The notes under the pieces are model-generated. The model was not told where the DNA came from. It saw only the letters and a program-made list of their open reading frames with translations, and did no database searches. From DATLGB01 sp038258425 (lineage in GTDB: Bacteria; Actinomycetota; Thermoleophilia; Solirubrobacterales; Solirubrobacteraceae): DNA of 64,000 nt. Location: positions 1 through 64,000 of the forward strand of contig JBBSPV010000008.1 of assembly GCA_038258425.1 (NCBI GenBank), written 5' to 3'. A program made the position numbers and the translations under genes. Of the stretch, positions 16,898 to 24,865 are shown in pieces. Each line of letters starts with the position of its first letter. The stretch's first letter is position 1.

Positions 16898-17452
16898 GTG
16901 CGCCGCCTGCTGCCGCCGCTCCTCGCGCTGACCGTGGCCGGCTGCGGCAGCCTCGCCGACGCCGAGCTGCCGCCGGCGGCGACGCCGGCCGGCGGCCCGG
17001 TGCGCACCCACCCGCCGCGCGTCGCCCGTGCCGGGGGCGAGACGGTCCGCCTGGACCCGCGCGCCCGGCGACTGACCGACGGCCGGCGCACCGTCGGCGC
17101 GGGGATCGGCCCGGCCGGGCTCGTCGCGGACGGCGGGCGAATGCTCTACGTCACCGACGCGGGCGGTGACGGGGTGGTCGTCGCCCACACCCGCCCGCGC
17201 CTGGAGGTCACGCGGCGCGTCGGGCTGCCGGCCACCACGCCCTACGGCATCGCCTACGACGGCGGCCGCGCGCGCCTGTGGGTCACGCTGTCGGCCACGG
17301 ACGAGCTGGTCGAGCTCTCCACGGGCTCGCATCCGCGGCCGCTGCGTCGCTATCCCACGGTGCACCAGCCGGTCGCCGTGCGGGTCCGGGTTCAGGCGAT
17401 CGTCGTGACGGGACGCTCGGGCGCGACTCAACGCGTCGTGCCGCGCGGCTGA
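16898..17452 (+). CDS. Putative lipoprotein with partial beta-propeller
   Basis: 184-residue secreted lipoprotein. The signal MRRLLPPLLALTVAGC ends in a lipobox whose cysteine is residue 16. The body has repeated GPAGLVADGGRMLYVTDAGGDGVVV and YGIAYDGGRARLWVTLSATDELVEL blades of the YncE/NHL propeller type. With only about three blades it is short for a closed propeller. The 3' end overlaps the convergent gene by 25 bases. Function unknown. Confidence 0.7.
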   Translation: MRRLLPPLLALTVAGCGSLADAELPPAATPAGGPVRTHPPRVARAGGETVRLDPRARRLTDGRRTVGAGIGPAGLVADGGRMLYVTDAGGDGVVVAHTRPRLEVTRRVGLPATTPYGIAYDGGRARLWVTLSATDELVELSTGSHPRPLRRYPTVHQPVAVRVRVQAIVVTGRSGATQRVVPRG

Positions 17453-17862
17453 GAGCGATACAGCGAGACGGCGCCCGTGAGCAGGAAGAGGATCGCGGTG
17501 ACGCCGAGCCAGCGCACGACGTAGCCCTCGTAGGAGAAGGTCGACACCCGCAGGTAGGAGTTCGAGCCCTTGCCCGTGATCGTGCTGATGAAGACGAGCG
17601 GCAGCAGGAGCGCCAGGCCCACGGGGATGCGCACGTAGTTGACCCAGCGGCCGAGCCCGCGCTGCCCGAGCCTGTCGGCGGCGGAGTACAGCGGCCAGAG
17701 GAGCGCGTCGTGCAGCAGCACGGCGGCGACGAACCAGATGAGGATGTTCCCGACCGACTCCAACCCGAGGATCTGGAACAGCGCGTAGGCCGCGAAGGCG
17801 AAGGCGAGCAGGTGGCCGAGCAGGTGGGCGGGCCCGGCCCCGTAGAGGCGGCGCAGGATCAT
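17428..17862 (-). CDS. Four-helix membrane protein of the molybdoenzyme operon
   Basis: 144-residue integral membrane protein with about four hydrophobic helices (near 15-35, 40-60, 80-100 and 117-137) and a histidine in HDALLWPLY. ATG 17862 overlaps the stop of the cytochrome b/molybdopterin gene (ATGA), suggesting that the proteins work together or are inserted together. I do not recognise a family; a membrane subunit or quinone-side partner of the oxidoreductase is a guess from context. Confidence 0.65.
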   Translation of the reverse strand: MILRRLYGAGPAHLLGHLLAFAFAAYALFQILGLESVGNILIWFVAAVLLHDALLWPLYSAADRLGQRGLGRWVNYVRIPVGLALLLPLVFISTITGKGSNSYLRVSTFSYEGYVVRWLGVTAILFLLTGAVSLYRSQPRGTTR

Positions 17863-19124
17863 GTCGAGCTGCGCTCCCGGAAGGTCAGCTTGGTGACCCA
17901 CTTCGTGTTGTGCACGCCCGGAACGCCGGGGATGATGGTGCGAGCGGGAAAGCCGTGGTCGAGCGAGAGGTCCTCGCCCGCCACCTTGAGCGCCAGCAGC
18001 GTCCGCGGATCGTGCAGCTGATCGCGCGTGAGCGACACCGCCCGGAAGTAGCCGCCCGTCTGCAGCGACTCGACGAGGACCTCGGCGGCGTCGGGCACGC
18101 CCGCCCGGGCCGCGAGGTCGGCGAGCCGCAGGCCCGTCCAGTCCTGGGTGGTGCTCCAGCCCTCCACGCAGCCGATCGGCAGCGTCGCGTCGCGCTGGGG
18201 CATGGCCAACAGCTGCGCCCGTGAGAACTGCAGCTCCCGCGGCCCGCCGGCGAGCGTCAACCGGTACGTCGGCCCGACTGCCTCACGGGGGATGCCGACG
18301 ATCGCGAACGGCTTGTTGATCGGAAAGTCGCTCTGACGGCGGGGCGCGAGGTAGGCCAGCTTGCGGAACGGACCGCCGAGCGCCTGGCCGCCGTTGCCGA
18401 CCAGCACGAGCCCCGCGCCCGCCCCGGTGAAGGCGAGCAGGCCGCGCCGTGAGATGGTCGGCGGCGCGGGGGAGGCCGCGACGAGGCCGTCGGGGTCGGG
18501 CGGCTCGGGCCGCGTGTGGGCGAGGTCGGCCTTGAGCGGCTTGAGGACGCCCCGCTCGCGGTAGGCGCGCAGGACGACGGGGAGCTTGATCGCGAAGTGC
18601 AGGAGGAACGCCGCGACGAAGATGACCGCGCCCCAGTAGTGGGCCCGCACGAAGTTGAAGTGAAAGACGTACCAGTACTGCGCGTTGACGAGCCCCGTGG
18701 CGAGCTGGAAGATCGTCGACGAGACGAGCAGGGCGATCGAGAGCCGCTCGAGCGCCTGCGCAGGGGTCGCGAACGGCGGCCAGGCGAACAGCCGCGGCAT
18801 GACGGACCACAGCTTCGCGGCCAGGATCGGGATGACCGCCAGGCCGATCGTCACGTGCAGGCCCTGGGTCAGCGCGTAGAGCCAGCTCGGGTGCGTCGGC
18901 CAGCCGATCGTCGGCAGGTCGCGATCGGGGTCGACGATCGAGTTGCCCGGGAGGCCCGGCAGGTAGGCCGAGTGCGAGAGGAAGCCGGTGACCGCGACGA
19001 TGCCGAGGCCGATGAGCAACACCGAGCCGAGCACCGAGGTCAGCCAGGGTCCCCGCAGCGGGCTCTTCCAGAAGGCGGCCCGGAAGGGTCCGGGGGGCGG
19101 CGTGTCGGGAAACGGGAGCTTCAT
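17859..19124 (-). CDS. Membrane cytochrome b-molybdopterin oxidoreductase fusion
   Basis: 421-residue fusion. The first ~200 residues have four or more helices with histidines suited to haem (GLHVTIG, LLHFAIK), resembling a cytochrome b561-type module. A TISRRGLLAFTGAGAG segment follows. Residues from about 270 are a sulfite-oxidase-type molybdopterin domain with the Mo-ligand cysteine in LPIGCVEGWSTTQDWTG. It could pass electrons between a periplasmic substrate and the quinone pool. The ATG overlaps the stop of the upstream glycosyltransferase-like gene. Substrate unknown. Confidence 0.82.
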   Translation of the reverse strand: MKLPFPDTPPPGPFRAAFWKSPLRGPWLTSVLGSVLLIGLGIVAVTGFLSHSAYLPGLPGNSIVDPDRDLPTIGWPTHPSWLYALTQGLHVTIGLAVIPILAAKLWSVMPRLFAWPPFATPAQALERLSIALLVSSTIFQLATGLVNAQYWYVFHFNFVRAHYWGAVIFVAAFLLHFAIKLPVVLRAYRERGVLKPLKADLAHTRPEPPDPDGLVAASPAPPTISRRGLLAFTGAGAGLVLVGNGGQALGGPFRKLAYLAPRRQSDFPINKPFAIVGIPREAVGPTYRLTLAGGPRELQFSRAQLLAMPQRDATLPIGCVEGWSTTQDWTGLRLADLAARAGVPDAAEVLVESLQTGGYFRAVSLTRDQLHDPRTLLALKVAGEDLSLDHGFPARTIIPGVPGVHNTKWVTKLTFRERSST

Positions 19125-19747
19125 GCGGTCACGGTCCCCATGGTCGCAAGACGGGCGGCGAACCGGCCGTCGGGCGCCCGGGCGGCCACGTGCCGGGCGT
19201 CGGCGATCGTGTCGACGTCGCGCAGCACCGGCAACAGTGCAGGGCGCAGACCGAGGCTGCGCAGGCGCGCGAGCTGGAGCGCCCCGGAGAAGATCGAGCT
19301 CATGGGAACGCCGGCGAAGGCGGCGGCGTCCGGCGCCGGCAGGCCGATGCCCCACCAGCCGCCGTCGGCGGCCAGGCCGAGCGCCGAGCCGTCGGCGGCG
19401 GTGGCCGCCAGCCCGGCGTCGAGGTCGCCCGGGGTGAGCTGCGGGGTGTCCATGCCGACGAGGAAGCCGCCCTCGCCGGCGTCGGCGAAGGCGCCGGCCA
19501 GGCGCTGCGCGAGGCCGCCGGGCCGCTGGGCGAGCACCTCGAAGCCGTCGGGCAGCCACGCCCCGGCGGGACCGTCGAGCACGAGCAGCCGCCGGGTCGG
19601 CCGGCGGGCGGCGAGCACGGCGTCCAGCGTGTCCTGCAGCGCGGCCTCGGCCAGGGCCGCGGCCTCCTCGGGCGTGCATGGGGGGCACAGCCGGGTCTTG
19701 GACCGTCCGGCGCGGGGGGCCTTGGCGATCACCAGCAGCGTCGTCAT
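19121..19747 (-). CDS. DUF2064/TIGR04282-type glycosyltransferase-like protein
   Basis: 208-residue nucleotidyl/glycosyltransferase-fold protein of the DUF2064 family: VIAKAPRAGRSKTRL at the N-terminus, FLVGMDTPQLTPGDL in the centre and GWWGIGLP in the C-terminal half. Members often sit beside family-2 glycosyltransferases, as here: its ATG directly abuts the TAG of the GT2 gene with no gap. The stop overlaps the molybdenum oxidoreductase. The reaction is not established. Confidence 0.8.
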   Translation of the reverse strand: MTTLLVIAKAPRAGRSKTRLCPPCTPEEAAALAEAALQDTLDAVLAARRPTRRLLVLDGPAGAWLPDGFEVLAQRPGGLAQRLAGAFADAGEGGFLVGMDTPQLTPGDLDAGLAATAADGSALGLAADGGWWGIGLPAPDAAAFAGVPMSSIFSGALQLARLRSLGLRPALLPVLRDVDTIADARHVAARAPDGRFAARLATMGTVTA

Positions 19748-20398
19748 CTAGCCGTGCTCCGCCAGGACGCCGCGCATGTCGCGGACGGCGCGCAGCGTGC
19801 CGCGCACGGTGCCCGTGACCTTCGACCGGCCCTCGCGCGGTGCGTAGCTCACCGGCACCTCCGCGATCCGCCATCCGGCGCGGCCGGCGCGCAGGACCAT
19901 CTCGAGGGGCCAGCCGAAGCGCCGGTCCTCCATCCCGAGGTCGAGCAGCGCCTGGCGGCCGACGGCCCGCATCGGCCCGAGGTCGGACATCGGCGCGCCC
20001 GTGCGCCGGCGCACCGCGTGGGCGAGGTAGCGGTTGGCCAACCGCGCGTGCGGCGGCCAGCTCCCGCGCCCACCCCGGCGCGAGCCGAGCACGAGGTCGG
20101 CCTGGCCGGCGACCACCGGCCCGGTGACGCGCGGCAGCTCCTGCGGATCCAGCGAGGCGTCGCAATCCATGAAGCACACGACGTCCTCCGTGGCGGCCAG
20201 CAGGCCGGTCCAGCAGGCGGCGCCGAAGCCGCGGCGCACCTCCCGCACGACACGGGCGCCGAGCGCGGCGGCGAGCTCGCCCGAGCCGTCCGTGGAGCCG
20301 TTGTCGACCACGAGCGGCCGGTAGCCCTCGGGGAAGCGCTGGAGCACCCATGGCAGTGCGCGGCGCTCGTCCAGGACGGGAAGGATCACGTCGGGCAC
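19748..20398 (-). CDS. Family 2 glycosyltransferase
   Basis: 216-residue GT-A fold transferase, first gene of the operon. Motifs: VILPVLDERRALPWVL (nucleotide-sugar binding), VVDNGSTDGS, the DxD-like CFMDCDASLD, and REGRSKVTGT near the end. It resembles polyprenyl-phosphate mannosyl/glucosyltransferases but lacks membrane helices. GTG 20398 follows a TACGCT box nine bases upstream, back to back with the promoter of the epimerase gene. Confidence 0.85.
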   Translation of the reverse strand: MPDVILPVLDERRALPWVLQRFPEGYRPLVVDNGSTDGSGELAAALGARVVREVRRGFGAACWTGLLAATEDVVCFMDCDASLDPQELPRVTGPVVAGQADLVLGSRRGGRGSWPPHARLANRYLAHAVRRRTGAPMSDLGPMRAVGRQALLDLGMEDRRFGWPLEMVLRAGRAGWRIAEVPVSYAPREGRSKVTGTVRGTLRAVRDMRGVLAEHG

Positions 20399-20407
20399 CC
20401 GGAGGCA

Positions 20408-20413
20408 AGCGTA
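20408..20413 (-). promoter_or_regulatory. -10 box TACGCT of the glycosyltransferase operon
   Basis: On the minus strand TACGCT ends nine bases before GTG 20398, fitting the leaderless pattern. It is divergent from the TAGCGT box at 20429. Confidence 0.5.
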
Positions 20414-20428
20414 CGGGCCATGGTCCCA

Positions 20429-20434
20429 TAGCGT
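20429..20434 (+). promoter_or_regulatory. -10 box TAGCGT that fixes the epimerase start at 20442
   Basis: TAGCGT ends seven bases before GTG 20442. The alternative in-frame GTG at 20433 lies inside this hexamer, so 20442 is the better start. Confidence 0.55.
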
Positions 20435-20441
20435 GCTACAC

Positions 20442-21512
20442 GTGTCTTACGGATCAGTGCTCGTGACCGGGGGCGCCGGCTTCATCGGCTCCCATGTCGT
20501 CGACGAGCTCGTCGCCGCGGGCCGCGCGGTGCGCGTGCTCGACAACCTCCATCCGGCCGCCCACGCCGGCAGGCCGCCGTATCTCAACCCCGACGCCGAG
20601 TGGCTCGAGGGCGACGTGCGCGACCCCCGCGTCGTCGCCCGCGCCGTCCGTGGGATGGACGCCGTGAGCCACCAGGCCGCGATGGTCGGGCTCGGCGTCG
20701 ACCTCGGCGACCTCCCCGACTACGTCGGCCACAACGACCTCGGGACCGCGCAGCTGCTTCTGGCGCTGCACGAGCGGGGCTTCGGCGGGCGCTTCGTGCT
20801 CGCCTCGAGCATGGTCGTCTACGGGGAGGGGCGCTACGCGTGCCACGACCACGGACTCGTCCCGGCGCCGCCGCGAGCCCCGACCGACCTCGACGCCGGC
20901 CGCTTCGAGCCCACCTGCCCGGTCTGCGGCGGGCCGCTGGTTCCGCGCAGCGTCGCGGAGGACGCACCGATGGATCCGCGCAACGTCTATGCGGCGACGA
21001 AGCTCCACCAGGAGCACCTGTGCGGCGCGTGGGCGCGGGCCACGGGCGCGCCCGTCGTCGCCCTGCGCTACCACAACGTCTACGGCCCGCGGATGCCGCG
21101 CGACACGCCGTACGCGGGGGTGGCGAGCATCTTCCGCTCCCAGCTGGCTGCGGGCCGGGCGCCGCAGGTGACCGAGGACGGCGGGCAGCTGCGCGACTTC
21201 GTCCACGTGCGCGACGTGGCCCGCGCGAACACGCTCGCGCTCGACGCGCCGGCGGAGGTCACCGGCGCGTTCAACGTCGCCTCGGGCACGCCGCGCAGCG
21301 TGGGGGAGATGGCCCACGCGCTGCACGCCGCCATGGGCGCCGACGCCGCGACCGCACCGGTGGTCACCGGCGGCTGGCGCGCCGGCGACGTGCGCCACGT
21401 GTTCGCGTCCACCGACCGCATCCGCGACGTCCTCGGCCACGTCGCGTCCGAGCCCTTCGGGGACGGGATGGCCGAGTTCGCCCGGGCGGAGCTCCGGGCG
21501 CCCACGGCCTGA
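20442..21512 (+). CDS. NAD-dependent sugar epimerase, dTDP-L-rhamnose 4-epimerase-like
   Basis: 356-residue extended SDR. The NAD loop TGGAGFIGSH lies near the N-terminus and the catalytic YAATK in the middle. A CPVCGG insertion next to GLVPAPPRAPTDLDAGRFEPT is a feature I associate with dTDP-L-rhamnose 4-epimerases/6-deoxy-talose enzymes rather than UDP-galactose epimerases. It probably supplies a deoxysugar nucleotide for surface glycans. GTG 20442 is chosen because of the TAGCGT box seven bases upstream. Confidence 0.83.
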   Translation: MSYGSVLVTGGAGFIGSHVVDELVAAGRAVRVLDNLHPAAHAGRPPYLNPDAEWLEGDVRDPRVVARAVRGMDAVSHQAAMVGLGVDLGDLPDYVGHNDLGTAQLLLALHERGFGGRFVLASSMVVYGEGRYACHDHGLVPAPPRAPTDLDAGRFEPTCPVCGGPLVPRSVAEDAPMDPRNVYAATKLHQEHLCGAWARATGAPVVALRYHNVYGPRMPRDTPYAGVASIFRSQLAAGRAPQVTEDGGQLRDFVHVRDVARANTLALDAPAEVTGAFNVASGTPRSVGEMAHALHAAMGADAATAPVVTGGWRAGDVRHVFASTDRIRDVLGHVASEPFGDGMAEFARAELRAPTA

Positions 21513-21621
21513 CGTCGTCGTGCTGCTCTCGGTGTTCGTCCTCGCGAGCTCCGTGCCGCGGCTCGTCGCCACCGCCTCGACCCCCGTGGGCGCCGCCCTG
21601 CTCAGCTTCCCGGGACGGTGA

Positions 21622-22131
21622 CTAGCGGACGAAGCGCAGCGTCAGCGGGTAGCGGTAGGCGACCCCGCGGTTGGCCTTGGCGGCCGCCACGATGATGAGC
21701 ACGAGCCAGGCGACGGCGGCCGCGACGAGGATCGGGATGATCGCGAGCACGGCGAGCCCGAGCGTGACGACGAGCAGCACGACGAGCACGAAGCCGCCGA
21801 TGAAGCCGTACAGCAGCGCGGAGAGCTGGAAGTTCAGCGCCTCCGCGGCCTGCTCGCGCGCGAACGGGTCGTTCTGGCGCACGAGGTAGACCACGAGCGG
21901 CCCGAGGAAGGCGAGCGCGACGAACGCGGCGACGAGCGCCGAGAGGTGCGCGACCATGGCCCAGGTGCGGCTCTCGGACGGGATCCCGGCGGGCGCCGGC
22001 GCCGCCGCCGTGACCGGGGGTCCCGGCTGCGCCTGCGCGACGGGCGTCCCCCAGGCCTCGCCGTCCCACCAGCGCTGGGTGCCGGGCCGCTCCGGGTCGG
22101 GATACCAGCCGGGGGGCGTCTCGGCGCTCAC
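21622..22131 (-). CDS. DUF2510-DUF4870 membrane protein
   Basis: 169-residue protein. Residues 4-30 are the actinobacterial DUF2510 motif (PGWYPDPERPGTQRWWDG). A Pro/Ala-rich linker is followed by a DUF4870 domain with three helices and the conserved NDPFAREQAAEALNFQ. Such proteins are widespread, small and uncharacterised. It ends one base after a short unsupported frame downstream of the epimerase. Confidence 0.82.
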   Translation of the reverse strand: MSAETPPGWYPDPERPGTQRWWDGEAWGTPVAQAQPGPPVTAAAPAPAGIPSESRTWAMVAHLSALVAAFVALAFLGPLVVYLVRQNDPFAREQAAEALNFQLSALLYGFIGGFVLVVLLVVTLGLAVLAIIPILVAAAVAWLVLIIVAAAKANRGVAYRYPLTLRFVR

Positions 22132-22138
22132 GGCCGCG

Positions 22139-23170
22139 TCAACCCGCGACGCGCCGGCGCAGCTCGTCGGGGCGCTCCCCGACGAGGATGTCGCGCAGCT
22201 TGTCCTCGACCGGCCCGCGGATGAGCATCCCCAGCACCCGGCCCGGGTCGGCGGCGAGCTCGTAGGTCGCCCGGGTGCGGCCGGCGCCGGCGGCCTCGAA
22301 GCGCCAGGCGCCCTCCACGGACTTCAGGTCGCCCTTCTCCTGCGTCCAGGACAGGCCGTCCGGGGCGTCGTAGCGGAAGCGGACCTTCGACTTGACCGTG
22401 CGGACCTTGGCGTCCGTGGCGATCTCGATGAGCGTCGGGCGGCCCTGCGCGTCACGCTCGAGCACCGCGACGTGCTCGACGCCGCCCTGCCACTCCGCGA
22501 TGTGCTCGAGGTCGGCGGCGACCTCGTAGCAGCGCTCGAGCGGTGCGGCGATCTCCGCGGCGGCCGTGCCCTGCAGCAGTCCCATGGGCGGATCGTAGCC
22601 GGGGCGGCGGGCGCCCCGCGCCCCGCCGTCGGCATCGGCCGGCACGCCGATCAGGCGCAGCGTGCGCAGTGGCAGCCCGGCCGGCTCCGTGGTGGCGTGG
22701 AAGGCCTGCAGCGCCTCGTCGCCGCGGGCGGCGAACGCGGCCTCCACCCGCTCGACGTACTCCCGGTGCACGACGGCGACCCGGGACGTGCGGGCGGCTC
22801 GCAGGCGGGCCCGCGCCGCCTCGCGCCCGACGTAGGCCCACACCCGGCCCGGCGCGCCCTCGGCGTCCGCGGTGACGTCGGTGCGGGTGTAGCTGCGCTC
22901 GCGCGCGTCCAGTGCGCGCAGGCGGTCCGCGGACGCCGGCAGCAGGACCCCGTTGACGCCCGCCGCGGCGGGGTCCGGCTCGAGGTCGAGGAAGGCGACG
23001 AACACCGCCGGCCGGGAGCCGTCCGGGGCGCGGTAGAACTTGTATCCCGGGATCGTCGCCCGGTTGTCCATGGCCACGCCCCAGCGGCGCCGGTGGCGTC
23101 GCAGCCACGCCGGGTGCCCGTCGGGCTCCGCGCCCAGCGAGCCGAAGCCGAAGACCCAGTCGCCTGCCAT
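22139..23170 (-). CDS. Gamma-glutamylcyclotransferase-like/SRPBCC fused frame
   Basis: 343-residue open frame that joins two domains. Residues 1-170 begin WVFGFGSL and resemble the gamma-glutamylcyclotransferase/AIG2 fold, with ERSYTRTDV containing the expected acidic residue. Residues about 196-343 form an SRPBCC domain (from MGLLQGTAAAEIAAPLE to the end). The join is an Ala/Gly/Arg-rich stretch without a stop. An internal ATG at 22585 preceded by a TACGAT box may also give the SRPBCC domain alone. GTG 23179 is an alternative start. Confidence 0.65.
   Translation of the reverse strand: MAGDWVFGFGSLGAEPDGHPAWLRRHRRRWGVAMDNRATIPGYKFYRAPDGSRPAVFVAFLDLEPDPAAAGVNGVLLPASADRLRALDARERSYTRTDVTADAEGAPGRVWAYVGREAARARLRAARTSRVAVVHREYVERVEAAFAARGDEALQAFHATTEPAGLPLRTLRLIGVPADADGGARGARRPGYDPPMGLLQGTAAAEIAAPLERCYEVAADLEHIAEWQGGVEHVAVLERDAQGRPTLIEIATDAKVRTVKSKVRFRYDAPDGLSWTQEKGDLKSVEGAWRFEAAGAGRTRATYELAADPGRVLGMLIRGPVEDKLRDILVGERPDELRRRVAG
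22592..22597 (-). promoter_or_regulatory. Internal -10 box TACGAT before the SRPBCC domain start
   Basis: TACGAT on the minus strand ends six bases before the in-frame ATG at 22585. This is the spacing seen for leaderless genes elsewhere in the window, so the SRPBCC domain may be expressed on its own. Confidence 0.45.
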
Positions 23171-23207
23171 CCGAGTCACCTACCCGGCGGTGGGCGATGA
23201 TGCGGCC

Positions 23208-23642
23208 ATGGCCACGTTCACGCTGGAGCGCTCGACCCACGCCGACCTGGAGACGGTCTTCGCCGTCATGACCGACCACCGGGGTTACGCCGGCGTCACG
23301 CCGGTGCGGCGCTCCGACCTGGAGCGCGAGGGCACGCCGGCCCCCGACGGGCTCGGCGCGGTGCGGAGCCTGTACGTCATCGGGCCGCCGCTGCGCGAGG
23401 AGATCACGGGCTGGGAGCCGCCGAGCCGCTTCGAGTACACGCTGCGCTCCGGCCTGCCGGTGCGCGACCACGTCGGCACGATCCAGCTCAGCCACTCCGG
23501 CGGTGGCACCCACGTGGCGTGGAGCGTTCGCACGACGCCGACCGTGCCACTGGTCGGCCCCGTCCTCGTGCTCGTCGTCAAGCAGGCGGTCGCCCGCCTC
23601 TTGGACGGCCTGATCCGCGAGGCCGAGCGCCGGGCGGCCTGA
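23208..23642 (+). CDS. SRPBCC family protein
   Basis: 144-residue SRPBCC (polyketide cyclase/dehydrase) protein: MATFTLERSTHADLETVFAV start, WEPPSRFEYTL strand, and a C-terminal helix VKQAVARLLDGLIREAE. It diverges from the fused cyclotransferase frame across 37 bases and may share regulation with it. Ligand unknown. Confidence 0.78.
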   Translation: MATFTLERSTHADLETVFAVMTDHRGYAGVTPVRRSDLEREGTPAPDGLGAVRSLYVIGPPLREEITGWEPPSRFEYTLRSGLPVRDHVGTIQLSHSGGGTHVAWSVRTTPTVPLVGPVLVLVVKQAVARLLDGLIREAERRAA

Positions 23643-23648
23643 CAGGCC

Positions 23649-24584
23649 TCAGCCGCCGTACTGCGCGGAGGCCCGCAGGTTGCCGCGCGGGTCGAACAGG
23701 TAGCCGCCGTCGCCCTCGTGGCGCGGCGCGCCGGTGGCGTTCTCGAAGACCGGCACGCCGAGGCCCCAGTAGAGGTCCGCCGGGGTGGCGCGGCCGCGGC
23801 CGACGTGCACGTCGAGCGATCCGCGGGGTGGCACGGACGCGGCGACGGGCAGCCGGAAGCGGCGCGCGGACGAGTCGCGGACCCACCAGCCGCCCAGCGG
23901 CAGCGGCAGGGGGGTCGGGTTGGCGATCCGCAGGTACTCGCCGTCGACGTTGGCGAAGTCGTTGCCGTCGGCGTCCCAGTTGACGCGCAGGCCCGGCGCG
24001 ACGGTGGCGCTCGGGCCGGGGCCACAGCCCGCCGGGTCCCAGAGGCGCAGTCGTGCGGCCGCGGCGCGCCGCGCGGCGGCGGCGTAACCGCGGTTCCAGG
24101 CCCACTCGACGTGGCTCGGCAGCCACAGCGCGTGGCCCTCGCGCACGAGCGGGCCGGCCACGTCGACCCAGCGGCCGGCCGAGCGCACGTAGAGCGCCCG
24201 CCGCAGGCGCGTGCCAGAGACGCTCGCCTCGTCCTGCGCGGCGAGCCGCACCCGCCAGCGGGCCCGCCGCAGCAGCTGCTCGAGCCGCGCGGCCGCCGGC
24301 CGGGCGTGGCACTCGCCGCGGCGGCGGTCCCGGTACTTCGAGTAGCGCGTGAGCTCCGTGGCGTTGATGCCACCGAGCCGTACGCGGCGGGTGCCGACCC
24401 CGCGGATCGCCACGTCGACCGTGTCCCCGTCGGCGATGAACGTCACCCGCCCCGACCAGAGCCGGCAGCGGGGGCTCGCGTGGGCGGGCAGGCAGCGACC
24501 GCTGCGCTCCGCGCGGGCCGTCGCCGGGAGCGGCGCGAGGACGAGGAGGACGAGGCCCGCGGCGAGCAGGGAGGACCGGCGCAT
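23649..24584 (-). CDS. Secreted thermonuclease with lamin-tail domain
   Basis: 311-residue exported protein. Signal peptide MRRSSLLAAGLVLLVLAPLPATARA. Residues about 45-180 are a staphylococcal-nuclease fold: FIADGDTVDV, RVRLGGINATE and a basic RRALYVRSAGRWVDV stretch, with the usual EG/HALW order. Residues about 200-305 form a lamin-tail-like beta sandwich (DGEYLRIANPTPLPLPLGGWWV). TACCCT ends seven bases before the ATG. It likely degrades extracellular nucleic acid, with the tail attaching to a surface or DNA. Confidence 0.82.
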   Translation of the reverse strand: MRRSSLLAAGLVLLVLAPLPATARAERSGRCLPAHASPRCRLWSGRVTFIADGDTVDVAIRGVGTRRVRLGGINATELTRYSKYRDRRRGECHARPAAARLEQLLRRARWRVRLAAQDEASVSGTRLRRALYVRSAGRWVDVAGPLVREGHALWLPSHVEWAWNRGYAAAARRAAAARLRLWDPAGCGPGPSATVAPGLRVNWDADGNDFANVDGEYLRIANPTPLPLPLGGWWVRDSSARRFRLPVAASVPPRGSLDVHVGRGRATPADLYWGLGVPVFENATGAPRHEGDGGYLFDPRGNLRASAQYGG

Positions 24585-24591
24585 CCGCGGC

Positions 24592-24597
24592 AGGGTA
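24592..24597 (-). promoter_or_regulatory. -10 box TACCCT of the secreted nuclease gene
   Basis: TACCCT on the minus strand ends seven bases before ATG 24584, again without a Shine-Dalgarno. Confidence 0.5.
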
Positions 24598-24865
24598 CGG
24601 CCGCGGCCGGGCCGTGGCCGTCACTGGGACGCACCACAGACCCCCGGGTGCGCCATCGCGACCACGGCCGCGGGTCAGCGACGTGCGTGCGCCGGTGGAC
24701 CAGGACGGTCCGCCGTGCCGACCACGCCTCCGAGGTCGCGACGGGGTCGCGGCCACCGCCCGCCGACCCGCCGGCTAACCATGCCGCGCTCCGCGCGGGT
24801 CGGCACGACGGCGGGCTCAGGCGAGGGCGAGCTGCCGGAAGGCCCGACCGGTAGAACTCCCGTCC

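Noticed and set aside
21520..21621. 33-residue hydrophobic frame after the epimerase gene
   Set aside because: Too short, no ribosome site and no recognisable family; it may be a remnant, but I cannot support it.
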